A stretch of 64,000 bases of DNA, from assembly GCF_014646515.1 (NCBI RefSeq), contig NZ_BMNK01000005.1:369710-433709 (forward strand), in the 5' to 3' direction. The notes beneath the pieces were generated by a model. That model ran no database searches and had not been told where the DNA came from. It saw only the letters and a program-made list of their open reading frames with translations. Positions within the stretch are counted from its first letter, which is position 1; each line of letters opens with the position of its first letter. The DNA is from Nonomuraea glycinis. GTDB lineage: Bacteria > Actinomycetota > Actinomycetes > Streptosporangiales > Streptosporangiaceae. The position numbers and the translations under genes were made by a program. Below are positions 59,371-64,000 of the stretch, piece after piece.

Positions 59371-60996
59371 TCACTCCGCAGGGGGGCCGTCGTGCCGGTG
59401 CTGGAGGCGGAGCTGTCGTTTGGCGAACTTCCCGGTCGCCGTCTTCGGGATCTCGGGGATGAAGAGCACCTGCTCGGGGATCCACCAGCGGGCGACGTGC
59501 GCGATCAGGTGCTCGCGCACGTCGTCGGGGGTGAGGTCGGCGCCGGGCTTGGGGACCACGTACGCGACAGGGCGTTCGCCCCAGCGGGGGTGCTCCACGC
59601 CGATCACCGCGGCCTCGGCGACCCGGGGATCGGCCATGATGGCGCCCTCCAGCTCGACCGAGGAGATCCATTCACCGCCGGACTTCACCAGGTCCTTGGT
59701 CCGGTCGACGATGCGCACGTAACCATGGCCGTCGATGGTGGCGACGTCCCCGGTTCTGAGCCAGCCGTCGTCGGTGAACGCCGGGCCCGGCCGCTCCTCG
59801 CCCACATAGCGGGCGGCGATGGTGGGGCCGGCCGCCTGCAACTCGCCCGGCGTGGTGCCGTCCCAAGGGACCTCCGAGCCGTCCTCGCCGATCAGCCGGA
59901 GCTCGATGAGCGGAGCCGCGGGGCCGGGCGAGCCGATGACCGCGCGCCGCGCGTCCGGGTCCAGGCCGTCGTGCACGGTCGCCGGCCGCGCCACCGTCAC
60001 CACCGGGCTGGTCTCCGTCATCCCCCAGGCGTTGGTGAGGGGGATCCCGATGGCCTGCTGGTAGGAGCGCGACAGGGCGTCGTCGACCGGGCCGCCCCCG
60101 CAGATGATCGTCCGCAGGCCGGACAGGTCGTGGCCGGCCAGCAGCGGCTCCAGGCTGCGCCACACCGTGGGCACCGCGGCGGTGAAGGTGACGCGATGCC
60201 GCTCCAGCTGTGAGATCAGCTCCGCGGGCCGCATGGCCGGTCCGGGCAGGACGAGATCCGCGCCGCACATCATCGCGGCGTACGGCAGCCCCCAGGCGTT
60301 GACGTGGAACATCGGCACGATCGGCATCACCACGTCACGCTCGCGGATCCCGAACGTGTCGACCATGAGCAGCAGCAGGGTGTGCAGGACCATCGACCGG
60401 TGGCTGTAGAGGACCCCCTTCGGATCGCCGGTGGTGCCGGAGGTGTAGCAGAGCGCCGCCGCGGCGTTCTCGTCCGCGATCGCGAACTCCCCGTCGAAGG
60501 GCGTGACCTCGGCGAGCAGCGTCTCGTAGTCCAGGATCCGGGGATCGTCGGGCAGCGGCACGTCGGCGCCGTCGTCCATGACCACCACGTGCCGCGGGCT
60601 CTTGAGGGAAGCGACCGGCGGCCACACCGCGGGCAGCAGTGACCGGTCGACGAAGAGCACGTCATCGGCGGCGTCGTCGACGATGTAGCGGATCTGCTCG
60701 TGGAAGAGCCGATGGTTGACCGTGTGCAGCACCCGGCCGGTGCACGGCACCGCGAGATACAACTCGACGTGCCGCTGGCTGTTCCAGCCGAACGTGCCGA
60801 CCCGGGCGCCGCCGGGGACGCCGAGCCGGTCCAGCACGGCCGCCAGCCGCCGCGTACGCGCGCAGACGTCGGCCCACGTCGCCGTGGTCTCGCCGCCGAC
60901 GCGACCCGTCACCACTCGCTTGTGCCCGAAATACCGCTCCACCCGGTGGAAGACGAGGGGGAGGGCCAGGGCGTGCTCCTGCATCAAGCCGTACAT
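59371..60996 (-). CDS. Acyl-CoA synthetase (long/medium-chain fatty acid ligase type)
   Basis: 541-aa ANL-superfamily ligase: ATP loop YTSGTTGDPKGV, A5 TNAWGMTE, A7 GWLRTGD, A8 KSGGEWISSVELE, A10 PKTATGKFAKRQLR with the catalytic Lys. It activates a carboxylic acid as adenylate and thioesterifies it. The ATG at 60996 (MYGLMQEHALALPL) is used, because the promoter and operator at 61041-61081 place transcription start at about 61046, downstream of the ATGs at 61053 and 61074. Member of the TetR regulon. Confidence 0.88.
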   Translation of the reverse strand: MYGLMQEHALALPLVFHRVERYFGHKRVVTGRVGGETTATWADVCARTRRLAAVLDRLGVPGGARVGTFGWNSQRHVELYLAVPCTGRVLHTVNHRLFHEQIRYIVDDAADDVLFVDRSLLPAVWPPVASLKSPRHVVVMDDGADVPLPDDPRILDYETLLAEVTPFDGEFAIADENAAAALCYTSGTTGDPKGVLYSHRSMVLHTLLLLMVDTFGIRERDVVMPIVPMFHVNAWGLPYAAMMCGADLVLPGPAMRPAELISQLERHRVTFTAAVPTVWRSLEPLLAGHDLSGLRTIICGGGPVDDALSRSYQQAIGIPLTNAWGMTETSPVVTVARPATVHDGLDPDARRAVIGSPGPAAPLIELRLIGEDGSEVPWDGTTPGELQAAGPTIAARYVGEERPGPAFTDDGWLRTGDVATIDGHGYVRIVDRTKDLVKSGGEWISSVELEGAIMADPRVAEAAVIGVEHPRWGERPVAYVVPKPGADLTPDDVREHLIAHVARWWIPEQVLFIPEIPKTATGKFAKRQLRLQHRHDGPPAE

Positions 60997-61040
60997 CTCG
61001 TCGACAGCCTCTCTGGAGCCCTGCGGAGGAAGCTCAGCGC

Positions 61041-61081
61041 TTACTGAGCGCATAGTCAGTACTGGCGGCGACACTTGTCAA
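61041..61081 (-). promoter_or_regulatory. TetR-regulated promoter of acyl-CoA synthetase (site A)
   Basis: On the minus strand: TTGACA (61081-61076), 17-nt spacer, TGACTA (61058-61053), followed by TGCGCTCAGTAA, so the -10 lies inside a dyad TGACTATGCGCTCAGTAA. The same layout as at 61847-61890 and 62990-63032. Confidence 0.75.
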
Positions 61082-61092
61082 GCAGGCGAGCT

Positions 61093-61776
61093 CTACGCGC
61101 TGGTGGGGCGCCGGTCGCGGACGGCGGCGGTCATGTGGACGGCCAGGTCGGCATAGAAGGCGCCGAGCGTGGCCGGAGTGTCGGTGCCGTCCACCCGATA
61201 CCAGCGGACCAGATCCACGCCCAGCGACAGGATCGACCGCGCCAGGCGGCTGACATCGTCCGGATCCGCCGTCGCGCCGTCGACGAGGCGGCGCACCGCG
61301 TCCCGGAAGACGATGGTGAACTGCGCGCGCAGGTCGTGGATCTCCGCATAGTGCTCGGGAGACAGCGGCGTCAGCTCGTTCTGGCACACCCGCGCCACGG
61401 TGTGGTGCTCGGCGTGCCACTCCACGAACGCGGCGACCGCCCGGCGCAGGTGGGTCTCCGGATCGCCGTCGGCGGGCAGCGCCGCCCGCAGCGTCTCCAG
61501 GGCACGGCGGTGACCGCTGCGCACGATCTCGAACAGCACCTCTTCCTTGGTGGCGAAGTGCACGTACAGGGCGCCGGGGGTCAGCCCGACCTGGCCCGTG
61601 ATGTCGCGTGTCGTCGTCGCCTGGAACCCCTTCTCGGCGAAACAGCGCACGGCGGAGCCCAGCAGGGCCTTGGTCACGTCCGAGAGGTCCTCGTCCCAGA
61701 ACTTCTCGGACGGTTCGTCCAGCCGCACGAGCGGGGGATGGCCACCCCGTCGCGGGCCGCGACGCTTCGCGACCAT
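61093..61776 (-). CDS. TetR-family regulator of fatty acid/LLM genes
   Basis: 227-aa TetR protein with a basic N-terminal tail (MVAKRRGPRRGGHPP), helix-turn-helix LLGSAVRCFAEKGFQATTTRDITGQVGLTPGALYVHFATKEEVLFEIV and a ligand domain of the acyl-CoA-binding type. It lies between the acyl-CoA synthetase and the divergent LLM oxidoreductase, each with the conserved operator in its promoter. Its own promoter is not obvious. Confidence 0.87.
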   Translation of the reverse strand: MVAKRRGPRRGGHPPLVRLDEPSEKFWDEDLSDVTKALLGSAVRCFAEKGFQATTTRDITGQVGLTPGALYVHFATKEEVLFEIVRSGHRRALETLRAALPADGDPETHLRRAVAAFVEWHAEHHTVARVCQNELTPLSPEHYAEIHDLRAQFTIVFRDAVRRLVDGATADPDDVSRLARSILSLGVDLVRWYRVDGTDTPATLGAFYADLAVHMTAAVRDRRPTSA

Positions 61777-61846
61777 CCCGGATCCCCCCTGTGCTCACCT
61801 CGACGCGCCGACATTACCGTCCCGCTGTTACATGTACGCGCACATC

Positions 61847-61889
61847 TTGACACCTCCTCGGGCGCGTATTAACTATGCGCTTAGTAAGT
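61847..61889 (+). promoter_or_regulatory. TetR-regulated promoter of LLM oxidoreductase (site B)
   Basis: TTGACA (61847-61852), 17-nt spacer, TAACTA (61870-61875), the -10 falling within TAACTATGCGCTTAGTAA (61870-61887). Identical operator core at site C. Confidence 0.8.
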
Positions 61890-61921
61890 AAATCCTGGCT
61901 CGCCATGAAGGAGATGGGGGC

Positions 61922-62965
61922 ATGCGCAAGGGCATCGTGGTCACGGCAAAGCCCGGGGTAGAGGACCTGGCGGCCAAGGCCGAGGAACTCGGGTACGACA
62001 GCTTCTGGGTCTACGACACGCCGATGGTCAACGGGGACCCCTTCGTCGGACTGGCCCTGTGCGCCAAGGCGACCAGCCGCATCCGGCTTGGGATCGGCGT
62101 CACCTCGCCGGCCCTGCGTTCGGCCCCCGCCTGCGCCGCCGCCCTCGGCAGCCTCAACGCCCTCGCGCCCGGCCGCGTCGTCTGCGGCGTCGGCACCGGC
62201 AACACCGCCCGGCGGACCCTGGGCATGAAGCCCACCACGATGGCCGCGCTGGAACGTTTCACCCGGCAGCTCCAGGACCTCACCGCGGGCCGCCCCACCG
62301 AGTACGGCGAGGGCGGCCGCACCCGCGACGTCCGCTTCCTGCACGTCGGCGACTACGTCAACACCGAGGACCCGATCGAGTTCGTCGTGGCCGCCTTCGG
62401 CCTCCAAGCCGCCCGCATCGCCGGCCGCCGTGGCGCCGGCACCATCTCCTTCGGCCTGCTCGACCCGGCGGCCTGGCAGGCGTTCGCCGAGGCGCGCACC
62501 GCCGCCGCGGACGAGGCCGGCGTACGGACGCCGACCGCCTCGTACGTGATGACCTCGATGCACATCCTCGCCGAAGGCGAGAACCCCTACGGCGACCTCG
62601 CCCGCGACTCGATGGGCCACGTCGCCATGGCGCTGCTCACCTTCACCGCCGACAACCCCGCCTTCGCGGAAGGGCTCGAACCCGAGGAGCGCGAGGCGGT
62701 CCAGCGGCTCCTCGACCGGCGTGGCACCACCGCCACCGCCGACGACCGCCACTTCGTGCTGTACGAGAACTACCTCGGCCGCATCTATCCCCAGGACCGC
62801 GACCTGATCGTCCCCTCCCTGGTCGACAAGGTCGGCCTGGTCGGCACCCGCGACGACCTGGTCAAGCGCGTCGCCGCCCTCGAAGCCGCCGGTATCGACG
62901 AGCTGGTCCTCCAGCCCGTCCTCGACCCCGAGCGGGAGATGGCCGACTTCGCCCGGCTCCTGTGA
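61922..62965 (+). CDS. LLM-class flavin/F420-dependent oxidoreductase
   Basis: 347-aa luciferase-like TIM-barrel oxidoreductase. Segments: ELGYDSFWVYDTPMVNGDPFV near the N-terminus, IRLGIGVTSPALRSA, LAPGRVVCGVGTGNTARRTLG, the family pattern for F420- or FMN-binding. GAAGGAG precedes the ATG at 61922. Under the TetR operator shared with the acyl-CoA ligase, it could act on a CoA- or fatty-acid-like compound. The cofactor is not fixed by sequence alone. Confidence 0.85.
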   Translation: MRKGIVVTAKPGVEDLAAKAEELGYDSFWVYDTPMVNGDPFVGLALCAKATSRIRLGIGVTSPALRSAPACAAALGSLNALAPGRVVCGVGTGNTARRTLGMKPTTMAALERFTRQLQDLTAGRPTEYGEGGRTRDVRFLHVGDYVNTEDPIEFVVAAFGLQAARIAGRRGAGTISFGLLDPAAWQAFAEARTAAADEAGVRTPTASYVMTSMHILAEGENPYGDLARDSMGHVAMALLTFTADNPAFAEGLEPEEREAVQRLLDRRGTTATADDRHFVLYENYLGRIYPQDRDLIVPSLVDKVGLVGTRDDLVKRVAALEAAGIDELVLQPVLDPEREMADFARLL

Positions 62966-62989
62966 CCGGCCGTTCCCAGGCGGGCACCC

Positions 62990-63032
62990 TTGACACTGAC
63001 CTCCCGCTCAGTAACTATGCGCTTAGTAACTG
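62990..63032 (+). promoter_or_regulatory. TetR-regulated promoter of binding-protein gene (site C)
   Basis: TTGACA (62990-62995), 16-nt spacer, TAACTA (63012-63017) in the dyad CAGT-AACTATGCGCTTAGTA-ACTG (63009-63032), whose outer arms CAGT/ACTG are perfect. The third occurrence of the module, about 160 nt before the next gene. Confidence 0.75.
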
Positions 63033-63191
63033 AACCGGCAACCACGCAGCCACCTAGAACCACCCCGGGACGACCAGCGCGAGCGCCGGTGATCTCGTAC
63101 AGGTCGGTCTGAGTGCGCGCCCCTTCGCCGCCCGCGGCCCGGCCGACCGCGGGAGCCATCACCCCCCACCACGTCGAAGGGTCGGATAGTC

Positions 63192-64000
63192 ATGTTCCGC
63201 ACCGGATCCCCAGGCACCGCTCTCGCCGCCGGCACCCTCGCGCTCACCCTGCTGACGACGGCCTGCGGCGGCCAGGCCGCCGCGCCTCCGTCCGGCGGAG
63301 CCTCCGCGACATCGCTCTCGGGCAAGACGATCGCCCTGGTCGGCTACGGGAACAGCAACCCGTGGGGCGCCTACTTCAACAAGGTCTTCACCGAGCGGCT
63401 GGCCCCCACCGGCGTGCGGGTCGGCGACATGACGACGATGGACCCGGGCACCCAGGTCCAGAAGTTCAACCAGGCCGTGGCGCAGAAGCCGGACCTGATC
63501 GTGACCTTGATCCTCGACACCACGGCGATGGCGGTGCCGATCAAGAAGGCCACCGCCGCCGGCATCCCGGTGCTCGCCGTCGACGGCCCGCCCGACCCGG
63601 GGGTGGCGGACGAGGTGATGTCGGTGCTCTCGGACAACGAGAAGCTCGGCGAGTACGCCGCGCAGAACATCGTCGAGGGCCTCAAGGCCCAGGGCCGCGA
63701 CTCCGGCGACATCATCGTCCTCACCGGCACCAAATCCATGCTCGTGACCCAGCACCGGATGAAGGGCTTCGCCAAGGTCCTGGCGACCGCGCCGCAGTAC
63801 AAGGTTGTCGAGGAGCAGGACGCCAACTGGGATCCCCAGCTCTCCGGCACCATCGCCCAGCAACTCCTGGCCAAGCACGGCAAGGACGGGGTGCAGGCCG
63901 CGTACGGCATGGCGGACTACATGGCCCTGCCGATCATCCAGGCGGCCAAGCAGGCCGGCTTCGCCATCGGGGGCAAGGACGGCCTGATCGTCACCGGCGG
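63192..64000 (+). CDS. Sugar-type ABC substrate-binding lipoprotein (3' partial)
   Basis: The first 269 residues of a ribose-class binding protein, cut by the window end. Lipoprotein signal MFRTGSPGTALAAGTLALTL with lipobox TTAC (Cys25), then IALVGYGNSNPWGAYFNKVF, KFNQAVAQKPDLIVTLILDT, GIPVLAVDGPPDPG, the Peripla_BP_4 pattern. The ATG at 63192 has GAAGGG 11 nt upstream. Its promoter region carries the TetR operator C, so import would be co-regulated with the acyl-CoA ligase and LLM genes. ATPase and permease presumably follow outside the window. Confidence 0.85.
   Translation, partial: MFRTGSPGTALAAGTLALTLLTTACGGQAAAPPSGGASATSLSGKTIALVGYGNSNPWGAYFNKVFTERLAPTGVRVGDMTTMDPGTQVQKFNQAVAQKPDLIVTLILDTTAMAVPIKKATAAGIPVLAVDGPPDPGVADEVMSVLSDNEKLGEYAAQNIVEGLKAQGRDSGDIIVLTGTKSMLVTQHRMKGFAKVLATAPQYKVVEEQDANWDPQLSGTIAQQLLAKHGKDGVQAAYGMADYMALPIIQAAKQAGFAIGGKDGLIVTG

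Noticed and set aside
60996..61074. Longer acyl-CoA synthetase starting at ATG 61074 or 61053
   Set aside because: Both lie upstream of the predicted transcription start and inside the TTGACA-operator cassette; ATG 60996 gives the usual N-terminus.
1..64000. rRNA, tRNA or phage genes
   Set aside because: No cloverleaf with a CCA-type acceptor, no rRNA-like stretches and no phage structural or integrase genes were recognised by reading both strands.

Overview
This 64 kb window is very GC-rich. It combines leaderless promoters (TANNNT placed 6-8 nt before the start codon), a complete conservon (cvnA-D), an F420-type luciferase-like oxidoreductase, WXG100/EspC/YbaB-type genes of type VII secretion, and many GTG/TTG starts with 4-nt gene overlaps. 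Together these point to a soil actinomycete, plausibly Streptosporangiales such as Nonomuraea; that assignment is inference. No rRNA, tRNA or CRISPR was seen.

0-16 kb: methylthioribose/nucleoside salvage locus. A short divergent promoter (about 960-1008) drives mtnD to the left. To the right it drives a ribose-type ABC importer, mtnK (methylthioribose kinase) and then, in the same overlapping operon, a small type VII secretion module: a YbaB/EspL-like protein, a small helical protein, a CpnT-like N-terminal domain, a toxin-like domain and a 49-aa protein. Running back toward it is an eight-gene operon (15705 to 7913) in which all seven junctions are 4-nt overlaps: BMP-type nucleoside ABC importer, mtnA-like isomerase, nucleoside hydrolase, mtnC, mtnB. 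The simplest reading is import of methylthioribose and nucleosides such as methylthioadenosine, cleavage, phosphorylation and conversion to the keto-acid precursor of methionine.

15.8-23 kb: an SDR, then an EspC-like gene divergent from a second type VII module: YbaB/EspL-like, a 1541-aa protein joining a WXG-like N-terminus to helical repeats and a C-terminal amidoligase, and a small companion protein. The two type VII operons share an 11-bp sequence in their divergent promoters.

23-28.8 kb: secreted DUF1838 protein, conservon cvnABCD, GntR regulator. 29-42 kb: accessory region with a secreted sialidase-LamG protein and a Tat-type polysaccharide lyase 8 around a shared 18-bp palindrome, a PLP enzyme whose 3' end is tandemly duplicated, RidA, IclR, a decayed CHAT gene cut off by a tnpB fragment, an alpha-galactosidase, a TetR-controlled LGFP protein and lipoprotein, a second IclR and a 5'-truncated flavoprotein.

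43-57.7 kb: a two-armed catabolic island. The arms carry a CaiB-type CoA transferase, a cyclase, two MmgE/PrpD proteins, a dihydropyrimidinase-like amidohydrolase, a CitE-like lyase, a TcuA-like flavoprotein, GntR, a TPP enzyme, an MHS transporter, an asparaginase and a PuuE-like deacetylase. They probably degrade a cyclic amide/imide or tricarboxylate-like acid.

57.7-64 kb: MarR with a double-palindrome operator facing a DODA-type dioxygenase, then a TetR regulon in which three promoters share the same TTGACA-17-operator layout. These precede an acyl-CoA ligase, an LLM oxidoreductase and a sugar-binding lipoprotein cut by the window end.
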